Assembly (NCBI RefSeq): GCF_004366795.1
Contig: NZ_SORF01000001.1
Span: forward strand, 310,001 to 374,000
Direction of reading: 5' to 3'
Length of the DNA: 64,000 nt
From: Alicyclobacillus sacchari
GTDB lineage: Bacteria > Bacillota > Bacilli > Alicyclobacillales > Alicyclobacillaceae
A program made the position numbers and the translations under genes. Within the stretch, counting starts at the first letter, position 1. The number at the start of each line of letters is the position of its first letter. Positions 26,191 through 34,802 of the stretch are shown here, piece by piece. Under the pieces are notes generated by a model. That model made no database searches and was not told where the DNA came from. It saw only the letters and a list, made by a program, of their open reading frames with translations.

Positions 26191-26979
26191 TCAACGTTCA
26201 AACTGGCGATTGATTTCATCTTCGACAAACTGGTTCAAGATGCGCAAATGCGTGCCCTTCATGCCAAGTGAGCGGCTCTCAATCGTCCCTGCGCTTTCCA
26301 ACTTGCGAATGCTGTTGACGATGACGGATCTCGTCACACCATGCTCATCGGCAATCTGACTGCTGACCACAATGCCGTCCGGAGAGTTGCGAACAGCGTC
26401 AAGTAAATACTTGGCAGCCTGAAGTTCCGAAAAACTGAGCGATTCGACGGCCAAGTGCGCCAACGCCCGCTGTCTCCCTTCTTCTTCCTTTTGCTGTTGA
26501 CGCGAGTGGACAATTTCAAGCGCGACGATGGTCGCACTGTACTCAGCCAAGATGACGTCATTCTCGTCAAACGGTTGTTCTGATCGCGCAAATACGAGCG
26601 TCCCCTGGCGCTCACGCGCACCAATGACCGGCGTGATGGCAATGTACTTGCTGCGGAACGATTCATTCTCTTCCGGCGAAAAAACGTAAAATGGCTGTTT
26701 CTGTTCATCGGACAGATTGGCAACAGACTGTTCGATGCGCAAGAGATGCTTGTTAAAATCGCCCGGGAAGCGCTGATCTTTGGTCATAATGTTCAGCCAT
26801 TCTTCCGTCAGTGCGTGTTCCGCGACACCGTAACCGAGGATCTTCCCTTTGCGCCCGACAATATACACGTTACTGTGCATGACTTTACTTAAAAATTCTG
26901 CGACTTCGTGAAATTCCACCTGCTCGTGGGATCGATGGAGCAGTTGCCCGAGTTCCTGAACTTGTTCTAACAGCTTCAC
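26191..26979 (-). CDS. codY: GTP- and branched-chain-amino-acid-sensing global repressor CodY
   Basis: I place the start at the GTG at 26979, because it lines up with the CodY N-terminus and follows AAGGTGA; the GTG at 26991 is possible. The 262 residues hold an N-terminal GAF-like sensor (about 1-155) and a C-terminal winged helix with the highly conserved 'ADEHGVTRSVIVNSIRKLESAG' region. CodY represses nutrient scavenging during rich growth. It lies outside the usual codV-clpQY-codY operon. Confidence 0.95.
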   Translation of the reverse strand: MKLLEQVQELGQLLHRSHEQVEFHEVAEFLSKVMHSNVYIVGRKGKILGYGVAEHALTEEWLNIMTKDQRFPGDFNKHLLRIEQSVANLSDEQKQPFYVFSPEENESFRSKYIAITPVIGARERQGTLVFARSEQPFDENDVILAEYSATIVALEIVHSRQQQKEEEGRQRALAHLAVESLSFSELQAAKYLLDAVRNSPDGIVVSSQIADEHGVTRSVIVNSIRKLESAGTIESRSLGMKGTHLRILNQFVEDEINRQFER

Positions 26980-27241
26980 AGCTATCGTCACCTTTTTCCT
27001 TCGTAAAAATCGATCTGTCTCTGCTCAATCACCAAGTGCCATGGCAATCGGTGAATTGTTTCTGTTGTTTAAATTATCCGCATAACACAGACAATTCATC
27101 CGCACCATATGAGATTACAAAGAACGTTGGAGAATGTCAAATGAACAAACTGCGACATTGTGCATTCCAAAGCGGAACGCCCTGCCGCAGTCCTATGGTG
27201 AACGGATTCAGACCCCGTTATAGCTTTGGCCTCTCTACACT

Positions 27242-27553
27242 TCAAGTCTCTGTCGGGTTTTCCGCAAGTCGGTCAAGGATCAGTCGATAACCATCGGCTC
27301 CGTAGTGCAAGCAACGCTTTACGCGGCTGATGGTCGCCGTACTTGCCCCAGTCTCCACTTCGATGGCATGATACGTCGAACCATTGCGCAACATACGCGC
27401 GACAGCCAAGCGCTGTGCTAACGACTGTATTTCCCCGACTGTACACAAATCCTCAAAAAACTGAAAGCATTCCTGTTCGTTTTGCAAGGCCAGAATGGCC
27501 TGAAACAATTGGCGAACGTCGTGCGTATCCAGCCTCTCGAGCGCCATTGCCAT
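27242..27553 (-). CDS. YerC/YecD family TrpR-related protein
   Basis: This 103-residue protein has the TrpR-like helix-turn-helix pattern 'GEIQSLAQRLAVARMLRNGSTY' followed by 'EVETGASTATISRVKRCLHYG'. That is the YerC/YecD family of Firmicutes, probably a small DNA-binding regulator. It may be regulated apart from codY, since 260 gene-free bases lie between them. Confidence 0.88.
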   Translation of the reverse strand: MAMALERLDTHDVRQLFQAILALQNEQECFQFFEDLCTVGEIQSLAQRLAVARMLRNGSTYHAIEVETGASTATISRVKRCLHYGADGYRLILDRLAENPTET

Positions 27554-27620
27554 TCATCCTTTACTACTTTGACGTACGAAAGTAGTGTACCAGACAACCG
27601 CTCAAGATGCCATGTTACAC

Positions 27621-27806
27621 TCAGCGATGCAAGGAGCGAATGACTTGCTGCATATGCGCAAGTTCGTCGAGACGCGCCTTTCGTTCTTCCTCCCCACCGG
27701 GAAACGCGTCCAGAATTTGCTCCTGCAGATGATGCTTGCGATGCTCAAGTGCTCGTTCCACATGCCGTATTGCGTCCTGGTATCCACGCTGTGCATCCGT
27801 CTCCAC
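27621..27806 (-). CDS. 61-residue charged helical protein
   Basis: A GTG at 27806 behind GGGAGG gives 61 residues of Glu/Arg/Gln-rich helix ('RHVERALEHRKHHLQEQILDAF' region). It has no known domain. It is downstream of the XRE-like pair on the same strand and could belong to that operon. Confidence 0.5.
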   Translation of the reverse strand: METDAQRGYQDAIRHVERALEHRKHHLQEQILDAFPGGEEERKARLDELAHMQQVIRSLHR

Positions 27807-27851
27807 GTGATCGCCTCCCATGCCACAGCCGCATCTGTTCATCGCACTACC

Positions 27852-28457
27852 TTACACCCAGTACCGCGGCACCTGCAACTTCAATTCGCAAGCGCGATCT
27901 CGCCAATATGCAGCGGCAGCGTGCCGCCCGCACGACACAGCCAAATCTGCTTCCACCATCGCGAGCACCACAAGCAACCGAGTATCTCCGCGCCCCAACA
28001 TGCTCTTTGGCAGGTAATCCCGCTGTGCAACGACATGGCTACGCAATTCCGCCAAGCCACTTACAGCGGGCGGCTCTGTGAACGTAAGACCGACGTCCGG
28101 TGAAGCGGTGAAAAGCCACGTCCGATAACACAGGATGTCGATGAAAAGGGCATCGTCGGTCAATTGTGCCAGCAAACCGCCCACACCATGTGTATCCTGG
28201 TGCACAAATGCTCGCCAAAGTGCGACTTTCTGTTGCAGCCGCTCCCTGTGAAGCGCACACAACTTCGTAAGCCCTAGAGCGTCCTGCCATCCAACCCGCG
28301 TACAGATTTGTTCAACCTCGGCGTCATCGGGTATCCATACCCCTTGCTCGAACAACGAATACACAGTTTGTGAACAGATGCCTGTGCAGACTTGCATTTG
28401 CGTCAGTCCCTGAGCGCGCCGTGCCTCTGTAATGACCTCCCACGGCTGTTTCACCAT
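27852..28457 (-). CDS. protein with XRE-like N-terminus and helical C-terminus
   Basis: The ATG at 28457 overlaps the stop of the upstream XRE gene (ATGGTGA), so the pair is translationally coupled. The 201 residues begin with a helix-turn-helix-like stretch ('ARRAQGLTQMQVCTGICSQTVYSLFEQG'). A long helical region that could form repeats follows, reminiscent of Rgg/PlcR-like sensors but too short and divergent to assign. It probably acts with the small XRE protein. Confidence 0.6.
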   Translation of the reverse strand: MVKQPWEVITEARRAQGLTQMQVCTGICSQTVYSLFEQGVWIPDDAEVEQICTRVGWQDALGLTKLCALHRERLQQKVALWRAFVHQDTHGVGGLLAQLTDDALFIDILCYRTWLFTASPDVGLTFTEPPAVSGLAELRSHVVAQRDYLPKSMLGRGDTRLLVVLAMVEADLAVSCGRHAAAAYWRDRACELKLQVPRYWV

Positions 28458-28675
28458 GGTCGTTCCGGCGCATCGCCCCATAATTCGCTCAACTGAACTC
28501 CGAGCGCTTCGGCGATCTGCCCCAGTTTCACAACATTGCTCCCGCGAACCCCCGACTCGATGGCGTAAATGTAACTGACACTCACGCCCGCTTTCTCCGC
28601 CAATTCGCGGACTGACATGCCGCGCAATTTGCGATAATATCTTAACCGCTGAGCAAGTTCACCCAACCGAACCAC
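28451..28675 (-). CDS. small XRE-family regulator
   Basis: This 74-residue protein is almost only a helix-turn-helix ('LRYYRKLRGMSVRELAEKAGVSVSYIYAIESG'), as in SinR or phage-type repressors. The GTG at 28675 lies too close to GGAG, so the TTG at 28666 may be the true start. It is divergent from a GNAT gene, and a long imperfect inverted repeat between them is its likely operator. Confidence 0.8.
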   Translation of the reverse strand: MVRLGELAQRLRYYRKLRGMSVRELAEKAGVSVSYIYAIESGVRGSNVVKLGQIAEALGVQLSELWGDAPERPW

Positions 28676-28684
28676 TCCATGACA

Positions 28685-28754
28685 GTTCTACGATTGAGAA
28701 AATCATATCAAACCAAACCCAATTTCGGTAGGTTGATTTTTTCAATTGTAGAAC
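28685..28754. promoter_or_regulatory. long inverted repeat with TTCTACRATTG half-sites
   Basis: The 21-base arms at 28685-28705 and 28734-28754 are complementary except for two bases. Each carries a TTCTAC(G/A)ATTG core pointing inwards. The pair spans the promoter region between the small XRE gene and the GNAT gene. The same core occurs before the XRE gene at 29427. Confidence 0.65.
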
Positions 28755-28792
28755 ACCAACACAATGCATCTGGCTCGGCGGAAGGGACAACG

Positions 28793-29350
28793 ATGCCAAA
28801 TCGATGGGACAACCCTCGCACGCTATTCCAGTTGGACGACTGGAAATCACTGTGGCGCCTCTATCGCACATATTCGAAAGAAGCCGGCTGGCCTGTCGAG
28901 CTGCGAAAGCAAGAGGCATTTGCACAAATGATAGAAATCTGGTCGGCGGCGGCATGGCTTGGCGACGGCCAGGTCGAAGTCGCGATCCGGCAACCAGGCG
29001 CACATCCCATGGGCTATGCGGCACTCACAACGGCATTTTCCGAACATCCGGAACTCGGGCATGCCATGGAAATTGGCACGTATCTAGCACCATCCGCCCG
29101 CGGCACTGGTCTCAATCAAACCCTTAAGCAGCACGCCTGGAACGCGGCCAAACATGGGTTTCGTGCCGATTGGCTGATCGCGGCCATTCCAGTCGCCAAT
29201 CAACGAGCTGCCCGCGCATACGCAAAACTCCCGTTTCCGCACCTTGTGTACACAGGCGAGAAGACGAGTCCCTGGTACCAGTATTGGCGCCGCCGACAGT
29301 TTGCCGCAGGCACCCCGATTGCACTGTATATCACACCATTGCACGATTGA
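28793..29350 (+). CDS. GNAT-family N-acetyltransferase
   Basis: The ATG at 28793 follows GGAAGGGAC; the longer frame from 28679 starts inside the inverted repeat. The 185 residues have the acetyl-CoA loop 'LAPSARGTGLNQTLKQHAWN' (motif A) and 'IPVANQRAARAYAKLPF' (motif B), the normal GNAT order. The substrate is unknown. The shared operator motif links it to the neighbouring XRE regulators. Confidence 0.82.
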   Translation: MPNRWDNPRTLFQLDDWKSLWRLYRTYSKEAGWPVELRKQEAFAQMIEIWSAAAWLGDGQVEVAIRQPGAHPMGYAALTTAFSEHPELGHAMEIGTYLAPSARGTGLNQTLKQHAWNAAKHGFRADWLIAAIPVANQRAARAYAKLPFPHLVYTGEKTSPWYQYWRRRQFAAGTPIALYITPLHD

Positions 29351-29405
29351 TTATACATTTGTGGATTGATTCTCAGATGCATTCATTCTACATTTGTAGA
29401 CAGAA
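29351..29405. promoter_or_regulatory. two further copies of the XRE operator-like motif
   Basis: TTATACATTTG starts at 29351 and TTCTACATTTGTAGA at 29386; the latter is nearly self-palindromic. Both resemble the TTCTACRATTG cores at 28685-28754 and lie before the XRE gene at 29427. Confidence 0.55.
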
Positions 29406-29426
29406 CATCTGGAAGGGAGCTGCGCC

Positions 29427-29858
29427 ATGCAATTAGGACGGCGTTTGCGCCAACTGCGGGAAGAGCGCGGACTCACGTTGGCTGAAGTCGCCGACGCAGC
29501 CGGTATCTCCATCAGCCACTTGAGCGCTATTGAAAACGGAACCCGTCCCAATCCGTCGTTTCTGGTCGTCGCCAAACTGGCGCGGACCTACGGGGTGCCC
29601 ATCGATTCATTTCTCGATTCGGATGCCTTACCCAATGCTCAAGCAACTGCAGATGCTGACGTCAGCCTCGATATGTCCGCCTCTTATGCGGAAATGGCAA
29701 AGCGCCTCGCGGAAGCGGACGCCTTGGACAATCCCGCCGTACTACTCGAGGTGCTCGCAGCCTATCTGCGCGAACGGGAACAACAATACCAATCGGATCC
29801 TGATACAGATGCGGACGGGGCGGAATCGGACAGGAACGCTCAACGCCCGGACCGATAG
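29427..29858 (+). CDS. XRE-family regulator with acidic tail
   Basis: GGAAGGGAG precedes the ATG. The 143 residues start with a helix-turn-helix (about 1-60, 'LRQLREERGLTLAEVADAAGISISHLSAIENG') and end in an acidic Asp/Gln-rich tail. The motif copies upstream suggest autoregulation or cross-control with the small XRE protein at 28675. The last 19 bases overlap the convergent membrane protein gene. Confidence 0.82.
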   Translation: MQLGRRLRQLREERGLTLAEVADAAGISISHLSAIENGTRPNPSFLVVAKLARTYGVPIDSFLDSDALPNAQATADADVSLDMSASYAEMAKRLAEADALDNPAVLLEVLAAYLREREQQYQSDPDTDADGAESDRNAQRPDR

Positions 29859-30913
29859 CCCTTAGGGCTCGCTATGGTCAACCGCATGCGCCGGCCCAAT
29901 CTCTTCCACCCGCCGAGAATGGAACGGCGGACATGCATACTTTGTGCCCGCAGCCCTTCATGGACGAGTACATACGAACCATCTTCGGTAGCTGCCAGAT
30001 CAATGGCCGCACTGAACAGAAGCGTGTCAAAATAGCGAACGCCCGCGTCGGCTAAGCGAACGATGGTCAATTGTCCTTCTTGTTCGAGTCTCGCCACCAA
30101 CATCGGTGTAAACCACGCCATGGCTCGCCCGACTCGGCTGTTCTGCAAGGCGAAGGCCACGGCCGGGGCCGTATCGCTCTCAACCTCCGCCTCTGGCACG
30201 GGTCGCCCGCCCAAGGTAAACGATCCGAACCAGTACCGATGGTGGTTCACAATCACGTACTTGTGTGCCTGCGGGATCGGCAAGAGCATCGGCGTCACGC
30301 GTATTCTGCATGTATCTGCTGCCGTTTGCCCGACGAGGCGAGGCAGTTCCAGGCGCAGTCGACGGAGCAAATACTGGTGCAAAAGAACGCGCCACAATGT
30401 ATAGAAGAGCGCGATCGCGTCCAGTGGAAAAACAAAGCCTGGCAAGGGCAGACCTCGTCGATACAGCACGATACCGATGAGCGCAAGCACGACAAAGATA
30501 GGTTCGCCGACGAAAAGACTGTCGCCGCGAAAACGTTTGCCGGTGATCGGCCACAGTGCTTTGGTGCCATACGTCGTCAGCATGTCTGAGGCGATATGTG
30601 TAAGAACACCGGCGAACGCAAGGGTGACCAACAGGAGCGTGTGTCCCCCTGCCCAAAAACTTAAAGCACCACCGATGATGAAGCTATAAGCAAACCAAAA
30701 TGGCAGACTGTGCGACCATTGCCGGTGTTGGTATAAATAGGTTACTGAATCGCCAAAAAGCCGTGCGAGGATGTCGACATCCGGGGCTTCCGCACCAATC
30801 ACTGCAGCCGCACATGCTGCCGAAGCAACGGCACCGCCTATTGGGTGGCCTGTCGCGGCGATGTATGTGCCATATACACCGAGCCCGAGACAAGCGTGTG
30901 TCAAGTTGTCCAC
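29840..30913 (-). CDS. YfhP/YdjM-type membrane-bound metal-dependent hydrolase (DUF457)
   Basis: A GTG at 30913 behind GGGGG gives 357 residues that begin 'VDNLTHACLGLGVYG'. The His/Asp pattern of the family follows ('LTHACLG', 'APDVDIL', 'HRQWSHSLPFW', 'THIASDMLTTYGTKALWP'), within four or five transmembrane segments. A soluble C-terminal domain of about 150 residues follows. The family is thought to be a zinc-dependent membrane hydrolase without a settled substrate. Confidence 0.85.
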   Translation of the reverse strand: MDNLTHACLGLGVYGTYIAATGHPIGGAVASAACAAAVIGAEAPDVDILARLFGDSVTYLYQHRQWSHSLPFWFAYSFIIGGALSFWAGGHTLLLVTLAFAGVLTHIASDMLTTYGTKALWPITGKRFRGDSLFVGEPIFVVLALIGIVLYRRGLPLPGFVFPLDAIALFYTLWRVLLHQYLLRRLRLELPRLVGQTAADTCRIRVTPMLLPIPQAHKYVIVNHHRYWFGSFTLGGRPVPEAEVESDTAPAVAFALQNSRVGRAMAWFTPMLVARLEQEGQLTIVRLADAGVRYFDTLLFSAAIDLAATEDGSYVLVHEGLRAQSMHVRRSILGGWKRLGRRMRLTIASPKGYRSGR

Positions 30914-31015
30914 AAGCGCTACCCCCGATCCGTTCTGATTCAAAGTATGCTGTAATTGACGCGGATTGTTGCATTCCGTAAGATGGCAAGCAGGAACGTG
31001 CGTAGGAGGGCCGTC

Positions 31016-32467
31016 ATGGCAAAGGAAAACAAATCATTTGTAAAAGAAATCACCCCGCAATCCGAGGACTTTTCCCGTTGGTATTTGGACGTGATTCAAA
31101 AAGCCGACTGGATGGACTATGCGCCTGTGCGCGGTTGCATCGTCTTCAAGCCAGATGCTTATGAAATATGGGAGCGTTGCCAACAGGAGTTGGATCGGGA
31201 ATTCAAACGCACTGGCCACCGCAACGCCTACTTCCCACTCTTTATTCCAGAGAGTTTTTTCGAAAAGGAAAAAGAGCACGTAGAAGGCTTCAACCCGGAA
31301 CTGCCTTGGGTCACCGAAGCGGGCGGCGACATCCTCGAAGAGCGCCTCGCCGTGCGACCGACGTCGGAGACGATGTTCGGACATATGTATGCTCAGTGGA
31401 TTCAATCGTATCGCGATTTGCCTGTACTCTTGAACCAATGGGCGAACGTGGTACGCTGGGAAAAACGCACCTTGCCGTTTTTGCGGACAAGCGAGTTTCT
31501 TTGGCAAGAGGGTCACACGGCCCACGCGACCGAACAAGAAGCGCGCGCAGAAACCATGCAAATGCTCGAGATTTACGCCAATTTCGTCGAGTCATATTTA
31601 GCCATTCCAGTGATTCGCGGCCAAAAAACGCCGAGCGAAAAATTTGCTGGAGCCGTTGACACATATTCGCTCGAATCTCTCATGAAGGATGGCAAAGCCC
31701 TGCAGACGGCGACATCGCACTATCTTGGGCAAAACTTCGCAAAAGGATTCGAAATTCAGTACTTGGACAAGGACAATCAGCGCAAATATGTGTACACGAC
31801 GTCATGGGGCATCACAACGCGCTTGCTTGGTGCCATCGTCATGGTGCACGGCGACGACAGAGGTTTAATCATTCCACCGAAAGTCGCACCAACCCAAGTC
31901 GTCGTGATTCCTATCGGGCCAGCCAAAGCGCGAGAAATGGTCGTTCCAGCTGCCGAGCAAGTGGTCACATCGCTGCAAAGTGCAAGTGTTCGCGTAAAGA
32001 TGGACGCCCGCGACGACGTTAGCCCAGGCTGGAAGTTCAACGAATACGAGATGCGCGGCATTCCCATCCGCATCGAAATCGGACCGCGCGACTTGGAAAG
32101 TGGCCACGCCGTTCTCGTTCGTCGCGACACGGGCGAGAAGCTGTCCGTACCATTGGCGCAAGTGACTGAGACGGTGACGCAACTATTGGCGACCATTCAA
32201 TCCGACATGTTCAAAGCGGCAAAAGAACGGATGCAGGAGCACTCGTATGTCGCTGACGATCTCGCTGCCCTAGTCAACTACATCCAAAACGAGCGCGGCC
32301 TGGTTCTCGCCGGTTGGTGTGGTGCCGAAGCTTGCGAACGCGCCGTAAAGGATGCGTGCTCGGCTACGAGTCGAAACATCCCATTTGATCCACCGGCGCG
32401 ACCAGAGCGCTGCGTCACGTGCGGCAAGCCAGCAACATATGCGGTTTGGTTTGCCAAAGCGTATTGA
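31016..32467 (+). CDS. proS: prolyl-tRNA synthetase, archaeal/eukaryote-like (ProS3) form
   Basis: The ATG at 31016 follows TAGGAGGG; the frame from 30956 has no such site. The 483 residues match the short ProRS type without an editing insertion. They have class II motif 2 ('RWEKRTLPFLRTSEFLWQEGHTAHAT'), motif 3 ('GDDRGLIIPPKVAPTQVVVIPI' region), the anticodon-binding domain and a C-terminal zinc-binding part ('PERCVTCGKPATYAVWFAKAY'). No T-box is visible upstream. Confidence 0.94.
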   Translation: MAKENKSFVKEITPQSEDFSRWYLDVIQKADWMDYAPVRGCIVFKPDAYEIWERCQQELDREFKRTGHRNAYFPLFIPESFFEKEKEHVEGFNPELPWVTEAGGDILEERLAVRPTSETMFGHMYAQWIQSYRDLPVLLNQWANVVRWEKRTLPFLRTSEFLWQEGHTAHATEQEARAETMQMLEIYANFVESYLAIPVIRGQKTPSEKFAGAVDTYSLESLMKDGKALQTATSHYLGQNFAKGFEIQYLDKDNQRKYVYTTSWGITTRLLGAIVMVHGDDRGLIIPPKVAPTQVVVIPIGPAKAREMVVPAAEQVVTSLQSASVRVKMDARDDVSPGWKFNEYEMRGIPIRIEIGPRDLESGHAVLVRRDTGEKLSVPLAQVTETVTQLLATIQSDMFKAAKERMQEHSYVADDLAALVNYIQNERGLVLAGWCGAEACERAVKDACSATSRNIPFDPPARPERCVTCGKPATYAVWFAKAY

Positions 32468-32485
32468 ATACCGTTGCAATATCAC

Positions 32486-32531
32486 ACACAAACAGCCATC
32501 TCGCACGCGTGCGAAATGGCTGTTTGTGTTT
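32486..32531. terminator. bidirectional terminator between proS and tlp
   Basis: ACACAAACAGCCAT (32486-32499) pairs with ATGGCTGTTTGTGT (32516-32529), with a GC-rich inner palindrome. It serves both convergent genes. Confidence 0.85.
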
Positions 32532-32541
32532 CCATAACAAC

Positions 32542-32772
32542 TTAATGCTGTTTGCGCTGGTGCGCCGCTTCGTCCTTGATTTCTTCGCGAAAGCCCGAAA
32601 TGGCCTGGCGGCGCCTTTCATTTTTTTGTTCGAGCGCCGCTACGTCCTTCGGGTTCATATCGTCCGCATGCGCAGCCAAAAATGTCCCTGCTTCTCGGAT
32701 ATTTTCCATCGTGTGGTTTAATGCTTGTTGCAAATGCTCGACGTTGTCCGCGCGGTTGTCCGGCTTTGCCAT
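32542..32772 (-). CDS. tlp: small acid-soluble spore protein, Tlp family
   Basis: The ATG at 32772 lies nine bases after GGAGGG. The 76 residues 'AKPDNRADNVEHLQQALNHT' onward, with 'KNERRRQAISGFREEIKDEAA', match the Tlp family. Tlp is made in the forespore under sigma-G control and found in the spore core. It is the clearest sporulation marker in the window. Confidence 0.9.
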   Translation of the reverse strand: MAKPDNRADNVEHLQQALNHTMENIREAGTFLAAHADDMNPKDVAALEQKNERRRQAISGFREEIKDEAAHQRKQH

Positions 32773-32864
32773 CGCGTTCATCCCTCCATCCAGGTGATGT
32801 TCACCCGCTAGGATGTTACGCGCTCACGAGTTCTATGAGATCGATTTATTGGCGATTCATTCGC

Positions 32865-33095
32865 TCAGCGCCGCCGTTTATCGCTGCCGTTCCCGCGGTC
32901 AGGCTTCCCGTCCTGTTTCGCAAACGCCGCCATTGCCGCCAACAACAGACAGACAAAGCCCACGACATAACCGACAATGGAAATGCCCGAATCAATGTGG
33001 TTGACCACAACACTAAAGATGACAATCACAGCGCCCAAGCCGCCTAAAGCATAGAGCCAGCGCCGCGCTTTCTGGATATTCGGCTCGCGTTCCAC
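32865..33095 (-). CDS. small membrane protein, two transmembrane helices
   Basis: A GTG at 33095 behind GGAGGAGG gives 76 residues. There is a basic N-terminal stretch, two helices ('WLYALGGLGAVIVIFSVVV' and 'ISIVGYVVGFVCLLLAAMAAF') and a basic tail. It may be a YqhV-like or other two-helix conserved protein, but I do not recognise it. It lies downstream of the hypothetical gene at 33125. Confidence 0.6.
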   Translation of the reverse strand: MEREPNIQKARRWLYALGGLGAVIVIFSVVVNHIDSGISIVGYVVGFVCLLLAAMAAFAKQDGKPDRGNGSDKRRR

Positions 33096-33124
33096 GCTGC
33101 CGCCTCCTCCGTACCGATGCTTCC

Positions 33125-33751
33125 CTAGTGACTTTCCGCCAGCCAACGATACGCGATGTACTCACCATTGTCAAAGCGCACCGCCAGCCGTTCTGCGTGC
33201 ATCCACTCGACGTCGTAGCCACTGTTCGTCTGACGCATCCGCGCCATTACTTCCGCGCGCGGACGTATCTCCCACGCCAGCGTCAAACCGTTCCCACCGA
33301 TATCGCGTACACGAAACTGCCACCATGCATTCTCATGCCAAAACCAAGCGATCCGCCAGCGGTCCGCGCGCCAGTAATACGAACTGGCCAGCATTGTATC
33401 TGGATGGGCAAGCAACAGTTGGTGCATGCGCGATCGGGCCTTTGCCGGATCGCGCAAAATCAGATCCAGCCAGTCATGTCTGTGGGCTGCAGACAGATGG
33501 GGCTTAAACGCGTCAAATACGTGGAACAACGCGTTTCTCACACCATGGAGTACAATCGGTTCGTCCGCCTCGACGCGCAACAACTCGACGAGCCATTGCC
33601 GCAACTTGTCCTCCCCATTTGCTGCGTGTTCCAGATTCTGTGCAAAATGTTCTGGCCAAACATGCGAACGCTCGTACAACGGCAAGCGCACGTCGTGATA
33701 CAACATCTCACACGCCTTGCGAAGCATTGCAATGCGTTCTTCGTCGTGCAT
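33125..33751 (-). CDS. hypothetical protein, Trp-rich
   Basis: The ATG at 33751 follows GGAGG. The 208 residues are soluble. The first half is helical ('RKACEMLYHDVRLPLYERSHVWP'). The second half is a Trp-rich beta-like stretch ('YYWRADRWRIAWFWHENAWWQFRVRDIGG' in pieces). I recognise no family. It lies 28 bases after the end of the fatty-acid cluster's MDR gene on the same strand, and may be read through from it. Confidence 0.55.
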   Translation of the reverse strand: MHDEERIAMLRKACEMLYHDVRLPLYERSHVWPEHFAQNLEHAANGEDKLRQWLVELLRVEADEPIVLHGVRNALFHVFDAFKPHLSAAHRHDWLDLILRDPAKARSRMHQLLLAHPDTMLASSYYWRADRWRIAWFWHENAWWQFRVRDIGGNGLTLAWEIRPRAEVMARMRQTNSGYDVEWMHAERLAVRFDNGEYIAYRWLAESH

Positions 33752-33778
33752 GCCATCGCCTCCGTCCCGCACCGGGGC

Positions 33779-34801
33779 TCACCTCTGCGGCAGGACGACG
33801 TCGCGCCCACCGCTTTGCGTCGCCAACGCCAATGGCGCATCCTGTAGGGCAACGCTTCGCCCGAGCAGGGCCGCCGGGTCGATCCGCTCGTCTGCCGCAA
33901 GGTTGACGACCGCCGTGACGTCGGCCAATTGCGAACCGTAACTGCCGATACAATGAACGCCACGGCGCACCAGCCTCGCCATCGGCAGGGCCACGTCGCC
34001 CGCGGGCATCCCTACGATCACGACGGTACCGCCCGGGCGCAGCGCATCGAGAGCGAAGGCGAGCGATTGCCCATCGCCAATCGTGTCGAGCACGAGATCG
34101 ACCCCACCCGCACCAGCAAAACGCCGGATGGTACGGGCGGCACCACGCGCGTCTGCAAGCAGAGCGGCGACATCTGCACCTGCGGCATGCGCCGCCGCGA
34201 GCCCGGCCTCGCGCCGGCTTGCACTCGCGACGCGGTCAACCTGACTGGCCTTGAGCAACTGAATGGCAGCCAGGCCCAATCCTCCCGTACCGATGACCAG
34301 GGCCGTCGATGCCACGTCCGCTCCTGCCGCCACGAGGGCTCGCTGTGGAGTCGCGTAGGCATCGACCAGGATGGCTGCTGCTGCCGGATCGAGATCGACT
34401 GGGCGACGGACGAGTTGGTCGTGTGGTACAGCCACATACTCCGCAAACCCACCCTGGCGCGTGAAGCCAATGCACCCCTGTTGTGCACAAAGGTTCGACT
34501 CCCCCCTGCGGCACACCGCACACGTTCCACACGGGCGAAACGGGTGTACGATTACCGGATCGCCCACGTTCCAGCCGGCTGCGTCGTCGCCGACAGATAC
34601 GATGGTACCGGCAATTTCATGCCCCAAAACGAGAGGAAACTGCGTGCCAAACGGCGGCGTCTCACCGCGTACAATTTGCCGGTCGCTGCCACACACACCA
34701 CAGGCATCGACCTGCAACAACACCTCATCTGCCGCCGGCACTGGTACAGGTAGTTCGACCACGCCTATGCCGCGATCCGGCGCGAATTGCAACGCCCGCA
34801 T
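33779..34801 (-). CDS. zinc-dependent MDR alcohol dehydrogenase, cluster member
   Basis: The ATG at 34801 starts one base after the stop of the acyl-CoA dehydrogenase, so the two are translationally coupled. The 340 residues show the catalytic zinc site (C37, H61, E62 in 'GVCGSD' and 'LGHE'), four structural zinc Cys (91, 94, 97, 105) and a Rossmann motif ('VIGTGGLGLAAIQLL'). In the cyclohexanecarboxylate route it may oxidise or reduce a ring hydroxyl, in the way of 6-hydroxycyclohex-1-ene-1-carbonyl-CoA dehydrogenase. That role is inferred from context. Confidence 0.88.
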   Translation of the reverse strand: MRALQFAPDRGIGVVELPVPVPAADEVLLQVDACGVCGSDRQIVRGETPPFGTQFPLVLGHEIAGTIVSVGDDAAGWNVGDPVIVHPFRPCGTCAVCRRGESNLCAQQGCIGFTRQGGFAEYVAVPHDQLVRRPVDLDPAAAAILVDAYATPQRALVAAGADVASTALVIGTGGLGLAAIQLLKASQVDRVASASRREAGLAAAHAAGADVAALLADARGAARTIRRFAGAGGVDLVLDTIGDGQSLAFALDALRPGGTVVIVGMPAGDVALPMARLVRRGVHCIGSYGSQLADVTAVVNLAADERIDPAALLGRSVALQDAPLALATQSGGRDVVLPQR

Positions 34802-34802
34802 C

